Shown here: in pieces, positions 1 to 8,381 of the stretch | How positions within the stretch are numbered: the stretch's first letter is position 1 | Layout of the letters: each line of letters begins with the position of its first letter | Source of the DNA: Actinotignum schaalii_C | Lineage (GTDB): Bacteria > Actinomycetota > Actinomycetes > Actinomycetales > Actinomycetaceae | Direction of reading: 5' to 3' | Assembly: GCF_034119425.1 (NCBI RefSeq) | Contig: NZ_JAWUEL010000002.1 | Coordinates: forward strand, 53,616 to 117,615 | Length of the DNA: 64,000 nucleotides | The notes under the pieces: generated by a model | Database searches by the model: none | Told to the model about the DNA's origin: nothing | What the model saw: the letters and a program-made list of their open reading frames with translations, nothing else | Position numbers and translations under genes: made by a program

Positions 1-452
1 GTGCCGGTATTGGTGGCCTTCAGCCGCACCCAGAAATCACTGCCCAGGTGCACGGTGTAGCTGAGGGCGAGGGAATCAGCCAGGTCGCCACCCAGTGCGC
101 TGCCCGCGAGGGTGAAAGTTGCTTCCACCGCGGCCGAATCGCCGCTGACAGATTCGAGGGCCCAGTCCTGGATGCGGGCCCAGCCGTGCAGGCCGTTATC
201 CGAAGGCCCGAACCACGGGGCTACCACCGGGATACCTCCCCGGATAGGAGTGCCCTGCGTGAGGCCAGATAGGTCGCTCATGTAGAGGACGTCCTCGAAG
301 CCAGCCGGTTTCCAGGAGGCAACGTGGGCGCCGTAGGGGAATACGGTACCGGATACGGTATCGGTGTTAATCTCTAGCGCGCTCAGGTCCCCACGGGTGA
401 CGAGGCTGACGCCGGCGATAGCTTGCTCGGCAAAGGGAATGCTCTGCGTCAT
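1..452 (-). CDS. D-hexose-6-phosphate mutarotase (YeaD-like aldose epimerase), 3' end outside window
   Basis: Only the first 150 codons are inside the window; the gene runs off the left edge. The start ATG at 452 follows AAGGAG with 5 nt spacing. The protein begins MTQSIPFAEQ and shows the hexose-6-phosphate epimerase hallmarks: GAHVASW near residue 41, a DVLYMS strand, IRGGIPVVAPWFGPS near residue 70 and the catalytic-region HGWAR near residue 89. The family interconverts the alpha and beta anomers of glucose-6-phosphate and related sugars in the cytosol. It lies 74 nt downstream of the gluconate permease gene in the same direction, so co-transcription is plausible. Being partial, the catalytic Glu near the C-terminus cannot be checked. 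Confidence 0.85.
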   Translation of the reverse strand, partial: MTQSIPFAEQAIAGVSLVTRGDLSALEINTDTVSGTVFPYGAHVASWKPAGFEDVLYMSDLSGLTQGTPIRGGIPVVAPWFGPSDNGLHGWARIQDWALESVSGDSAAVEATFTLAGSALGGDLADSLALSYTVHLGSDFWVRLKATNTG

Positions 453-526
453 GTGTACTCCTTGATTTTCTTTATGTGTGCGATGCGGGCGACCATACCG
501 GCCGCCCGCACCCTCCTACTCATGCT

Positions 527-1873
527 CTAGCCGAAGAACGGCGAGAGGCACATTACGTACGCCAGTGAAACCAGCGAACCGGAGGCGAGCAGGCCGCCCC
601 ACGTCTTGAGAGTGTCCTTGATGGACAGATCGAAGTATTCCTTGAAGAGCCAGAAGGACGCGTCATTAATATGCGTCATGAAGTTGGAGCCCGCGGCGGT
701 GGCAAGCACGAGCAGCGTGGGATCCACGCCCGCCTGCATCACACCGGTGGTCGGATCCATAACAGCCGCACCAATAATGGAGGCGGCGGTCATCGCGGAG
801 ACCACGCCCTGACCGGTAGCCAGGCGGATAAGAACGGTGATGAACCAGGCCATGATGTAGGGCGATACCGCGCCCGCACTCATGAAGCCGCCGATGTAAT
901 CGCCGATGCCGGAGTCAATCACAACCTGCTTGAAGGCGCCACCGGCACCGATAATCATGACAACGCCGGCGATAATCGACACGGCCTTATTGAACTTGTC
1001 CATGACCCATTCGCCCTTGTGCCCGCGCTGAATACCGAAGAGCAGCATGGCGAGCACCAGCGCCACGGACATGGCCACCGGGGAGGAACCGAAGAAGTTG
1101 AGCCACTGGCCCAGCGTGGATTCTTTATCTACCCAAATATTGGCGATGGTCACCGAGATCATGATGATGGCCGGGCTGAGCGGCACGATGAGGGAGATGA
1201 AGAACGACGGCGGATTGACCGCGGCTTCCTTATCGTCCTTATCACCGGACATGAACTTCGGCACCGGGCGCTCGAGGTTACCAAGCACCTTGGGTAGCAG
1301 CACGCCACCCACGATCACCCAGAGAATCGCCATGGGAATACCAAGGAGGTACACCATGCCGGCATCCGCGTGATACTGGTCAATGAGCGCAACCGGACCG
1401 GGCTGCGGCGGGAAGATCGAGTGAGCGACCGTGGTAGCGCACACAGCCGGAATGGCTAGGCGCAGCCACGGCACCTTTGCTTCCTGAGCGATAGAAATAA
1501 CGAGCGGAGCAATCATTAGGAAGGCGACTTCGTAGAACATCGCCAGGCCGAAAATAAGACCGATAATAATAACAGCGATACGCACGAAGCGCAGTCCGAA
1601 GCGGCGAATGAGCCCCGATGCCAGCACGTGAGACGCACCGGAATCCACCATGAGGCGGCCGATAACTGCACCGAAAACAACGATAATGGCGAGCGAACCC
1701 AGCGTAGAACCAAAACCGGTGGTGACGGTCTTGAGAGTTTCCATCGGGCCCATGCCATTGCACAGTGCCACCACCACGGCGGCGAGCAACAGCGCGAGCA
1801 TCGAATTCACCTTGAATACGATGTTGAGCACGAGCATCAACGCAATGCCCACGAGCAGCCAAACAATTGGCAT
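527..1873 (-). CDS. Gluconate:H+ symporter, GntP family
   Basis: A 448-residue protein of about 12 hydrophobic segments, the usual GntP-family length. The opening segment (MPIVWLLVGIALMLVLNI), the GATTVAHSIFPPQPGP-like region written here as CATTVAHSIFPPQPGP near residue 145, and the GSNFMTHINDASFW region near residue 394 are typical of GntP/GntT permeases, which import gluconate or related sugar acids with protons across the inner membrane. The start ATG follows GAGAGG. A 30-bp imperfect palindrome lies about 70-100 bp upstream and may be the operator of a sugar-acid regulator. Exact substrate cannot be told from sequence; idonate or glycerate are alternatives. Confidence 0.88.
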   Translation of the reverse strand: MPIVWLLVGIALMLVLNIVFKVNSMLALLLAAVVVALCNGMGPMETLKTVTTGFGSTLGSLAIIVVFGAVIGRLMVDSGASHVLASGLIRRFGLRFVRIAVIIIGLIFGLAMFYEVAFLMIAPLVISIAQEAKVPWLRLAIPAVCATTVAHSIFPPQPGPVALIDQYHADAGMVYLLGIPMAILWVIVGGVLLPKVLGNLERPVPKFMSGDKDDKEAAVNPPSFFISLIVPLSPAIIMISVTIANIWVDKESTLGQWLNFFGSSPVAMSVALVLAMLLFGIQRGHKGEWVMDKFNKAVSIIAGVVMIIGAGGAFKQVVIDSGIGDYIGGFMSAGAVSPYIMAWFITVLIRLATGQGVVSAMTAASIIGAAVMDPTTGVMQAGVDPTLLVLATAAGSNFMTHINDASFWLFKEYFDLSIKDTLKTWGGLLASGSLVSLAYVMCLSPFFG

Positions 1874-1940
1874 AGCTTTTAACCTCTCAAATTTTAGGCC
1901 CCATCGCCGCGCATCGTTGCTTCGTGGCGACGAGACGTAC

Positions 1941-1970
1941 CATATAGCGAAACGGTCATTTCACTATTTG
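1941..1970. promoter_or_regulatory. Candidate operator upstream of gntP (30-bp imperfect palindrome)
   Basis: Two 12-nt arms, 1941-1952 (CATATAGCGAAA) and 1959-1970 (TTTCACTATTTG), pair at 10 of 12 positions around a 6-nt centre. The site sits in the only gap (1874-2045) between gntP and coaE. A second shorter pair, GTACCAT at 1937 and ATGGTAC at 1974, flanks it. The GAAA-N6-TTTC core resembles sites of IclR- or GntR-type regulators, but no regulator gene is adjacent, so the assignment is inference. Confidence 0.45.
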
Positions 1971-2045
1971 TAAATGGTACTCCCCCTTACGCTGAGAGTA
2001 AACACGGTACGGATCACCTTTTTACTTGCGTTTATCTTGATTTTT

Positions 2046-2723
2046 CTACGACGACGCTGGCGCCCGCGGCGCCACCAGCCAGCTATCCGCGCATGTGGCA
2101 ACGAGACTCTCCAGCTCTGGGCGGCTTCCTGCATTCTGAATCCAGATATGAGCCAGGCCCCGACGGACCTCATCATCAACCTGAGTGCGCATGCGGGCCC
2201 GCGCATCCGCTTCGCTCATGCCCCGGCCGCGTAGGTGCTCAAGGCGCTTTTCTTCCGGGGCGGAGACGATTATCACGCAATCGACCTCACGATCGGCGCG
2301 GGTTTCTACCAGGAGGGGCACATCATAGACAGCCAGCTGGTCCGGGTGCGCACCGGCGAGGATCTCCCGGGCCCGCGCGATAATAGCGGGATGGGTGAGA
2401 GCCTCAAGCCGGTGGCGGGCGGTCGGATTGGAGAAGATATGTGTGGCAAGGGCCGTGCGGTTAAGTGCGCCGTCGTCGTTTAAAATGCCCGAACCGAAAA
2501 CGGTGGCGAGCTGCGCGAGGACCGGGCTACCCGGGGCGGTGACCTCCCGGGCGAGGGCGTCCGCATCGGCAATAAGCGCGCCGCGCTCACGCAGAACACG
2601 AGTAACCGTGGATTTTCCGGCACCGATTCCACCGGAGACGGCCACTCGCAGGGCGCGCCCGCTGGGGTAGGAGAAGGTGCGCAGCTGCTGTGCGCTGGCT
2701 CCGCCGACTCGTAGTGTTTTCAC
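2046..2723 (-). CDS. coaE: Dephospho-CoA kinase
   Basis: A 225-residue P-loop kinase that phosphorylates the 3'-hydroxyl of dephospho-CoA, the last step of CoA synthesis. The Walker A GGIGAGKST is at about residue 31, followed by ADADALAREV and the family's HPAI and VYDVPLLVE motifs near residues 112 and 132, and the lid arginines. About 25 residues precede the usual start; the annotated start is a GTG and no better one is visible before the P-loop. It lies 104 nt after rpsA with a terminator between them, the same neighbour as in Mycobacterium. There is no long uridine-monophosphate-type C-terminal extension as found in mycobacterial CoaE. Confidence 0.95.
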   Translation of the reverse strand: MKTLRVGGASAQQLRTFSYPSGRALRVAVSGGIGAGKSTVTRVLRERGALIADADALAREVTAPGSPVLAQLATVFGSGILNDDGALNRTALATHIFSNPTARHRLEALTHPAIIARAREILAGAHPDQLAVYDVPLLVETRADREVDCVIIVSAPEEKRLEHLRGRGMSEADARARMRTQVDDEVRRGLAHIWIQNAGSRPELESLVATCADSWLVAPRAPASS

Positions 2724-2755
2724 CGTCCCAGCTTAACAATGCGTCCCGCGGAAAG

Positions 2756-2796
2756 AAAACGCCGCCGGCGCTCCCCGAGGAGACGCGCCGGCGGCG
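2756..2796 (-). terminator. Rho-independent terminator of rpsA
   Basis: A 12-bp perfect GC stem, 2760-2771 with 2785-2796, and a 13-nt loop, followed on the minus strand by a TTTTCTTT tract. It starts about 30 nt after the rpsA stop codon. Confidence 0.88.
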
Positions 2797-2827
2797 GTAC
2801 TAGATGCTACCCGCGGTAGCCTATGCC

Positions 2828-4312
2828 TTAATTGTTGGTCAGCTTCTCACGCAGAGCGGCGAGCGCTTCATCGGCATCCGAGTCAAGCGAGCCGCTCGGT
2901 TCGGACGTGGAGCTGTAGCTGGCCGGAATTTCTGCGGCCGGTTCGGCAGCGGCAGCAGCCTGGGCGCCCGCAGCAGCATCGGCTTCAAGCGCGGCAGCGA
3001 CCTGCGCCTTGTGCGCTTCCCAACGGGCCTGAGCCTGGGCGTATTCGTTCTCCCATGCCTCGCGCTGAGCTTCGTAACCCTCGAGCCATTCATTCGATTC
3101 GGGATCGAAGCCTTCGGGGTACTTGTAATTGCCGTTTTCGTCGTAATCAGCGGCCATGCCGTAGAGCGAGGGATCGAAGTCCTGGGAGTTCGGATCCACG
3201 CCTTCGTTCGCCTGCTTGAGGGAGAGCGAAATACGGCGGCGGTCCAGATCGATATCGATGACCTTGACGAAAACATCGTCGCCCACCTTGACAACCTCTT
3301 CCGGGGTGTCGATATGACGGGAAGCCAGTTCGGAGATGTGGACGAGACCTTCGATGCCATCCTCCACGCGCACGAAGGCACCGAAGGGAACGAGCTTGGT
3401 TACGCGACCCGGAACGATCTGGCCGATCGCGTGGGTGCGGGCGAAGGACTGCCAGGGATCTTCCTGGGTGGCCTTGAGGGAGAGCGAGACACGCTCGCGA
3501 TCCATGTCAACATCGAGAACTTCCACGGTGACAGGCTGACCCACTTCGACAACCTCGGACGGGTGGTCGATGTGCTTCCAGGACAGCTCGGAAACGTGGA
3601 CGAGGCCGTCCACACCGCCGAGGTCCACAAAGGCACCAAAATTGACGATGGAGGACACGAAGCCTTCGCGCACCTGGCCCTTCTGAAGCTGGTGCAGGAA
3701 TTCTCCACGAGCCTGGGACTGGGACGCTTCCAGCCAGGCGCGGCGGGAAAGAACCACATTATTGCGATTCTTATCAAGTTCGATGATCTTCGCTTCAAGC
3801 TCACGGCCGATGTAGGGCTGCAGATCGCGCACGCGGCGCATTTCAACGAGCGAAGCAGGCAGGAAGCCGCGCAGTCCGATATCAACAATCAGACCGCCCT
3901 TGACGACTTCGATGACAGTGCCGGTAACGACGCCATCAGCTTCCTTGACCTTCTCGATTTCAGCCCAGGCACGTTCGTACTGCGCGCGCTTCTTCGAAAG
4001 GAGGAGACGGCCTTCCTTGTCTTCCTTCTGGAGGACAAGGGCCTCTACCTGGTCGCCAATTTCGACGACATCATCGGGGTTGACATCGTGCTTGATCGAA
4101 AGTTCCTTGGAGGGAATAACACCCTCGGTTTTGTAGCCAATGTCGAGCAACACTTCGTCATGGTCGACCTTGACAACGGTTCCTTCGACGAGGTCACCAT
4201 CGTTAAAGTACTTGATCGTCTTATCGACGGCGGCAATAAGTTCTTCCTCGGAGCCGATATCGTTGACGGCAATCTCGGGGAGAGTCGAAGACTCGGGGGT
4301 GGTATTAGTCAT
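2828..4312 (-). CDS. rpsA: 30S ribosomal protein S1
   Basis: A 494-residue protein with four S1 (OB-fold) repeats at about residues 40-110, 125-190, 210-280 and 295-365; the third and fourth carry the clearest RNA-binding pattern (GAFVDLGGVDGLVHVSELS, GAFVRVEDGIEGLVHISELA). After the repeats comes a long charged and alanine-rich tail. S1 holds mRNA on the 30S subunit during initiation. Four repeats and a tail are the actinobacterial form, against six in E. coli. The start MTNTTPES was chosen over a frame extension of 60 residues, which has no homologous character. Polymerase I lies upstream and coaE downstream, as in Mycobacterium. Confidence 0.96.
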   Translation of the reverse strand: MTNTTPESSTLPEIAVNDIGSEEELIAAVDKTIKYFNDGDLVEGTVVKVDHDEVLLDIGYKTEGVIPSKELSIKHDVNPDDVVEIGDQVEALVLQKEDKEGRLLLSKKRAQYERAWAEIEKVKEADGVVTGTVIEVVKGGLIVDIGLRGFLPASLVEMRRVRDLQPYIGRELEAKIIELDKNRNNVVLSRRAWLEASQSQARGEFLHQLQKGQVREGFVSSIVNFGAFVDLGGVDGLVHVSELSWKHIDHPSEVVEVGQPVTVEVLDVDMDRERVSLSLKATQEDPWQSFARTHAIGQIVPGRVTKLVPFGAFVRVEDGIEGLVHISELASRHIDTPEEVVKVGDDVFVKVIDIDLDRRRISLSLKQANEGVDPNSQDFDPSLYGMAADYDENGNYKYPEGFDPESNEWLEGYEAQREAWENEYAQAQARWEAHKAQVAAALEADAAAGAQAAAAAEPAAEIPASYSSTSEPSGSLDSDADEALAALREKLTNN

Positions 4313-4380
4313 TAACTGATAACTTCCGGACACTATTGTGAATATTTGCTTGGGACCGACAGACATCGGCCAGTGCGGCG

Positions 4381-4465
4381 GGTGCTCACACCAGTTCTCC
4401 ATACTACGCGGAAAAGCTTGGCTAGTGCAAGGCATCCGGGCCAGAATCGACGTGGTGTGAGCGCC
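4381..4465. repeat. Long-range inverted repeat in the polA-rpsA gap
   Basis: GGTGCTCACACCA at 4381-4393 and TGGTGTGAGCGCC at 4453-4465 are reverse complements at 12 of 13 positions with a 59-nt spacer. The pair fills the gap between the polA stop (4471) and the rpsA start (4312), so it would fold in the rpsA leader or the polA tail. Role unknown; S1 leader autoregulation or polA termination are possibilities. Confidence 0.5.
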
Positions 4466-4470
4466 TCGTT

Positions 4471-7149
4471 CTAGTGGGCTGCCTCCCGCCAATTCGGGCC
4501 GTACCCCACCCCGACCGAAAGTGGCACCCGCAGCTGCGCTGCCCCGGCCATTTCTCGGCGCACGATATCCTCGGTCGCCTCGTGCTCGCCGGGCGCCACT
4601 TCCAGCACCAGTTCGTCATGAACCTGGAGCAGTACCCGACTGCGCAAACCTGCTTCCTGCAGCGCCTCTACCACGGCCACCATGGCGATCTTGATGATAT
4701 CGGCCGCACTACCCTGGATCGGAGCATTGAGAGCCATACGTTCAGATGCCTCGCGCAACTGTCGGTTCGTGGAACGCAATTCGGGAAGGTAGCGCCGCCG
4801 CCCCAACATCGTCTGGGTATAGCCATCTTCACGGGCTTTCACCACGAGGGAATCGAGATATTCGCGCACTTTCCCGAAACGTGCGAAATAGGTATCCATG
4901 AGCTCTTGAGCATCGTGGGCGGAAATACGGAGCTGGCGGGAAAGCCCGTAGGCGGAGAGCCCGTAAGCCAAGCCGTAGCTCATCGCTTTAATACGGGAGC
5001 GCTGTTCGCTACTTACCTCGCTTTCGGGAATCCCGAAGACGAGAGAGGCCACCGAGGAATGCAGGTCTTCGCCCTCGTTAAAAGCGGTGATCAACGCTTC
5101 ATCGCCGGAAAGCGAGGCCATGATCCGCATTTCGATCTGAGAGTAATCCGCGGTCATCAGCGCCGCATAGCCCGCGGAAGGAATAAAGGCAGAGCGGATC
5201 TGCAGCCCCTCGGCCGTGCGCGCGTGAATATTTTGAAGATTCGGATCCGTGGACGAGAGCCGCCCGGTAGCCGCCACCGCCTGCTGGTAGGTAGTGTGGA
5301 TCTTCCCATCCGCCCGGGTATTGCGCTGCAGGCCTTCCACAGATTGCCGCAGTTTAATGGCATCACGGTGCTCAAGGAGAGCCCCGAGGAATTGAGTCCC
5401 GGCTACCGCCTTATCATCTTCGCGCGCGGCAATGCGCACCGCCAGATCTGCCAGCGCTTCCGCATTCGTGGTGTACCCGGATTTGGTTTTCCGGGTGGTG
5501 GGCAAGCCGAGTTCCTCGAAAAGTACCCCTTGTAATTGCTTGGGACTGGAGAGATTGACTTCGTGGCCGATGGCATCATAAGCGAGTCGGGCCGCGGCTT
5601 CTACACGCCCGTCGAAATCTTTTCGCAGTTTTTCAAGGTAGGGAGAATCCACCGCAATACCGGTGTCCTCCATGCGCGCGAGGGTGCGGGACACGTCCAT
5701 TTCGAGGTCGAGCAAGGCACCATCCTCACCGCGGGCCTTCAATTCCCCGAGCAACTTATCCGAGAGCGGGCCGAGGAGTGCGGCGCGCTGCGCCAAAGGA
5801 TCAGCCTGTCCGTCCAACCCGGGCAGCACTCCCCCGTCCCCCAAATCAACACCGAGGTGACGCAGCGCAAGATCGCCGAGGTCATAGCTGCGCTGATCGG
5901 GGTAGAGAAGGTAAGCGCACAGCACGGTATCGCGGACGACGCCGCGTAACTCGGCGCCCTGCCCCCGCACCCGATGCCAGGCTTCTTTGGCGCCGTGCAC
6001 CACTTTCGGGGCATCAGATTCCAGCCAGGCACGCACCTGGGCAGTATCGTCGTCGTTCATGGTGTGAGTATCGAGAAGTAAGGCGGCCGTTGCCGTTCCA
6101 ATCGCAAGTGCCTCCACACTCCCCGCACCCGGACTGGCCGGCCCGGCGATTTCGAGGCCAAAGAATGGGGCGTCGGCATGCTGATCAAGCCATGCGCGTA
6201 CCCCGGATGTGGTGATCTCCAGGCCGGCGAGGGTGAATCCGGCTGGAGCATCGGATTCAGGTGCGCCGTCACGCGCCGGTAATTCGGTGAGGACACGCCC
6301 GCGCAAGGTATCAAAATCGAGGGTATCGAAGAGTTCGTGCAGCGCTTCCCGGTCCACTCCGCGCGGGCGGAATTCCTCAAGGTTCTCTCCGATAGGAAGA
6401 TCACGCACGAGGGTATTAAGGGACCGATTCTGGCGAACCTGATCCAGGTGCTCGCGCAAGGAGGAACCTACTTTTCCGCCGATTTCGTCGGCGCGGGCGA
6501 GGATGGAGTCAAGGTCACCGTAGTTCGCGAGCCATTTCGCCGCGGTTTTCGGGCCCACGCCGGGGACTCCGGGAATATTATCGGCGCCTTCCCCCACGAG
6601 TGCAGCCAGGTCGGCATAGCGTTCGGGGCGCACTCCAGTTTTCTTTTCGATACCGGCCGGGTCAAGGGCCTGCATTGCCGAACGCGGCATGGGATAGAGC
6701 ACGGTGGTGTGCTCATCAACGAGCTGATAGGAGTCTTTGTCGCCGGAGGCAATATAGACATCCGCTCCCTCTTCTACCGCACGACGGGAAAGGGTGGCAA
6801 TAATATCGTCGGCTTCGTAGTCCTCGTAAGTAAGCCAACTTATTCCGCAGGTATCCAGGACGTTTTTAATAACATCGATTTGCCCGGAGAATTCTACCGG
6901 TGTGGGGGCCCGGCCTCCTTTATATTCCGGATAGACGCGGGTACGGAATGTTCCTCCCGGCAGGTCGAAGGCCACGGCGATGTAATCGGGGTGGTAATCA
7001 CCAATGATTTTGAGCAGGGTGGAGAGGAAACCGTAAACAGCATTGGTGTACTGCCCGCGATCGGTGAGGAAATTCTCTGCCCGCAGGGCGTAGAAGGCGC
7101 GGAACGCCATTGAATGGCCGTCGACAAGAAGGAATTTTTTTTCACTCAC
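4471..7149 (-). CDS. polA: DNA polymerase I
   Basis: An 892-residue polymerase. The N-terminal 5' nuclease domain is complete (LLVDGHSMAFRAFYAL at residue 7, then AFDLPGGTFR and the acidic metal ligands). The middle 3'-5' exonuclease domain (about 310-490) has lost the recognisable catalytic carboxylates, as is usual in actinobacterial Pol I. The polymerase domain has motif A TADYSQIEMR, motif B RIKAMSYGLAYGLS and motif C QVHDELVLE. It fills gaps during Okazaki-fragment maturation and excision repair. The start is GTG (GTG AGT GAA), directly behind an AGAGGG element. It is followed by rpsA. Confidence 0.97.
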   Translation of the reverse strand: MSEKKFLLVDGHSMAFRAFYALRAENFLTDRGQYTNAVYGFLSTLLKIIGDYHPDYIAVAFDLPGGTFRTRVYPEYKGGRAPTPVEFSGQIDVIKNVLDTCGISWLTYEDYEADDIIATLSRRAVEEGADVYIASGDKDSYQLVDEHTTVLYPMPRSAMQALDPAGIEKKTGVRPERYADLAALVGEGADNIPGVPGVGPKTAAKWLANYGDLDSILARADEIGGKVGSSLREHLDQVRQNRSLNTLVRDLPIGENLEEFRPRGVDREALHELFDTLDFDTLRGRVLTELPARDGAPESDAPAGFTLAGLEITTSGVRAWLDQHADAPFFGLEIAGPASPGAGSVEALAIGTATAALLLDTHTMNDDDTAQVRAWLESDAPKVVHGAKEAWHRVRGQGAELRGVVRDTVLCAYLLYPDQRSYDLGDLALRHLGVDLGDGGVLPGLDGQADPLAQRAALLGPLSDKLLGELKARGEDGALLDLEMDVSRTLARMEDTGIAVDSPYLEKLRKDFDGRVEAAARLAYDAIGHEVNLSSPKQLQGVLFEELGLPTTRKTKSGYTTNAEALADLAVRIAAREDDKAVAGTQFLGALLEHRDAIKLRQSVEGLQRNTRADGKIHTTYQQAVAATGRLSSTDPNLQNIHARTAEGLQIRSAFIPSAGYAALMTADYSQIEMRIMASLSGDEALITAFNEGEDLHSSVASLVFGIPESEVSSEQRSRIKAMSYGLAYGLSAYGLSRQLRISAHDAQELMDTYFARFGKVREYLDSLVVKAREDGYTQTMLGRRRYLPELRSTNRQLREASERMALNAPIQGSAADIIKIAMVAVVEALQEAGLRSRVLLQVHDELVLEVAPGEHEATEDIVRREMAGAAQLRVPLSVGVGYGPNWREAAH

Positions 7150-7175
7150 CCCTCTAGCCTACGCGAGATGGCTAG

Positions 7176-7207
7176 CAGGCGCCCACCGGAAAACCGATGA
7201 GCGCCTG
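7176..7207. terminator. Probable terminator after the ANTAR response regulator
   Basis: CAGGCGC at 7176-7182 pairs with GCGCCTG at 7201-7207, with an inner CCGG/TCGG helix closing a tetra-A loop on the plus strand. No strong T-tract follows on the minus strand, so it may work weakly or only as a hairpin. Confidence 0.5.
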
Positions 7208-7250
7208 ACTGTGAGAATGTGGGACCTGGCACGTACGCGGCTGGATGCGC

Positions 7251-7868
7251 TTAACTACGCCCGCCAACCTGTTCGATCACAGCATCGGCCACTTCGCGCA
7301 TGGTCAGCCGCCGATCCATCGAGGTCTTTTGAATCCAGCGGAAAGCTTCCGGTTCGGTCAGGCCCATATGAGATTCCAGCAAGCCCTTAGCCCGATCCAC
7401 TCGCTTGCGGGTTTCAAATTGCTCGGCCATGGTAGAGACTTCGTTTTCGAGCGCTTCGATTTCCTGATTACGCGAGACGGCGATTTCGACCGCGGGAATG
7501 AGATCAGCGGGCGTGAACGGCTTGACCACGTAAGCCATCGCTCCGGCGTCCCGTGCGCGTTCCACCAGGTCACGCTGAGAGTAGGCGGTGAGCATAACGA
7601 TGGCCACCCGATGTTCTTCTAGAATCCGGTCCGCTGCGGTAATGCCGTCCATACCCGGCATCTTCACATCCATGACAATCAGATCGGGTTCGAGTTCGCC
7701 GGCGAGTTCAATAGCGGATTCGCCATCGCCGGCTTCTCCGACAACCTCATACCCGGCATCTTCCAGTGTTTCAACAATATCGAGGCGAATGAGAGTTTCG
7801 TCTTCAACGACAAGAACCCGAATGGCTTCTTTGTTCTCCGCGGCTTGCGCCGCCGTGTCCTTGGCCAT
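7251..7868 (-). CDS. Response regulator with ANTAR RNA-binding output domain (PdtaR-like)
   Basis: A 205-residue two-domain regulator. The receiver domain (about 15-130) has the acidic pair VEDE, phospho-acceptor Asp in MDVKMPGMDG, the switch Thr/Ser region LTAYS and Lys in VVKPF. The ANTAR domain (about 145-200) has the RAKGLLE and AFRWIQKTSM elements that bind tandem hairpins in nascent RNA and cause antitermination. It matches M. tuberculosis PdtaR (Rv1626), which lies in the same place near pyk and polA. The start ATG at 7868 was chosen because AAGGGG lies 5 nt before it. No partner histidine kinase is in the window. Confidence 0.9.
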   Translation of the reverse strand: MAKDTAAQAAENKEAIRVLVVEDETLIRLDIVETLEDAGYEVVGEAGDGESAIELAGELEPDLIVMDVKMPGMDGITAADRILEEHRVAIVMLTAYSQRDLVERARDAGAMAYVVKPFTPADLIPAVEIAVSRNQEIEALENEVSTMAEQFETRKRVDRAKGLLESHMGLTEPEAFRWIQKTSMDRRLTMREVADAVIEQVGGRS

Positions 7869-8079
7869 CATGACCCCTTCGACCGGCATGCCGGATAGAT
7901 TGAACCAATTTACTGCGTGCGATGTTGCACCTGCATCCACACCGAAGTGTTCTCTGACCCTTGAGAGAATGATGACCGGCAACGGGATTCACGCGCCCCT
8001 TACCATGCTGTCAGACCACGCGGTGCAGAGCAAACAACGGGACAGAGATTCCCAGCGAACTTCAAGGTTATCGCCGCGG

Positions 8080-8161
8080 TGCTCCCGGAGGGACTCGAAC
8101 CCTCACGCCTTGCGGCGCTGCATTTTGAGTGCAGTGTGTCTACCAATTCCACCACAGGAGC
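8080..8161 (-). tRNA. tRNA-Leu (CAA)
   Basis: Class II tRNA. The 5' GCTCCTG pairs with CGGGAGC at the 3' end, followed by discriminator A. The anticodon loop is ACTCAAAAT with CAA; a long variable arm (GCCGCAAGGC) and the T loop GGTTCGAGTCC are present. CCA is not encoded. Confidence 0.96.
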
Positions 8162-8288
8162 TTGTGCATATGCCGTCACCACCAGCAGGATCTCCAGGAT
8201 CACCGCGAGTGATTGTGCAAACGCAGAGAATATTTCACCATACCCGCCACCAAATTTCAAATGATGGTGACGCAGAAAGCTGGAATGG

Positions 8289-8329
8289 GAGCGGGTGCCC
8301 GCCGGGCTTATCCCGGCGGGCACCCGCTC
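8289..8329. terminator. Strong hairpin after pyk
   Basis: An 18-bp perfect stem, 8289-8306 with 8312-8329, and a 5-nt loop (CTTAT). It lies about 50 nt past the pyk stop and before the tRNA-Leu gene. There is no long T-tract on either side, common for actinobacterial terminators. Confidence 0.75.
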
Positions 8330-8381
8330 ACCTGTGCTGTGCTACGCACGCATCCGGCGCGCCCAGCACGGTTCGCGAGTT

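Noticed and set aside
2804..4315. 503-codon open frame on the plus strand
   Set aside because: It is the antisense of rpsA; the minus strand has clear S1 repeats and the plus translation shows no domain.
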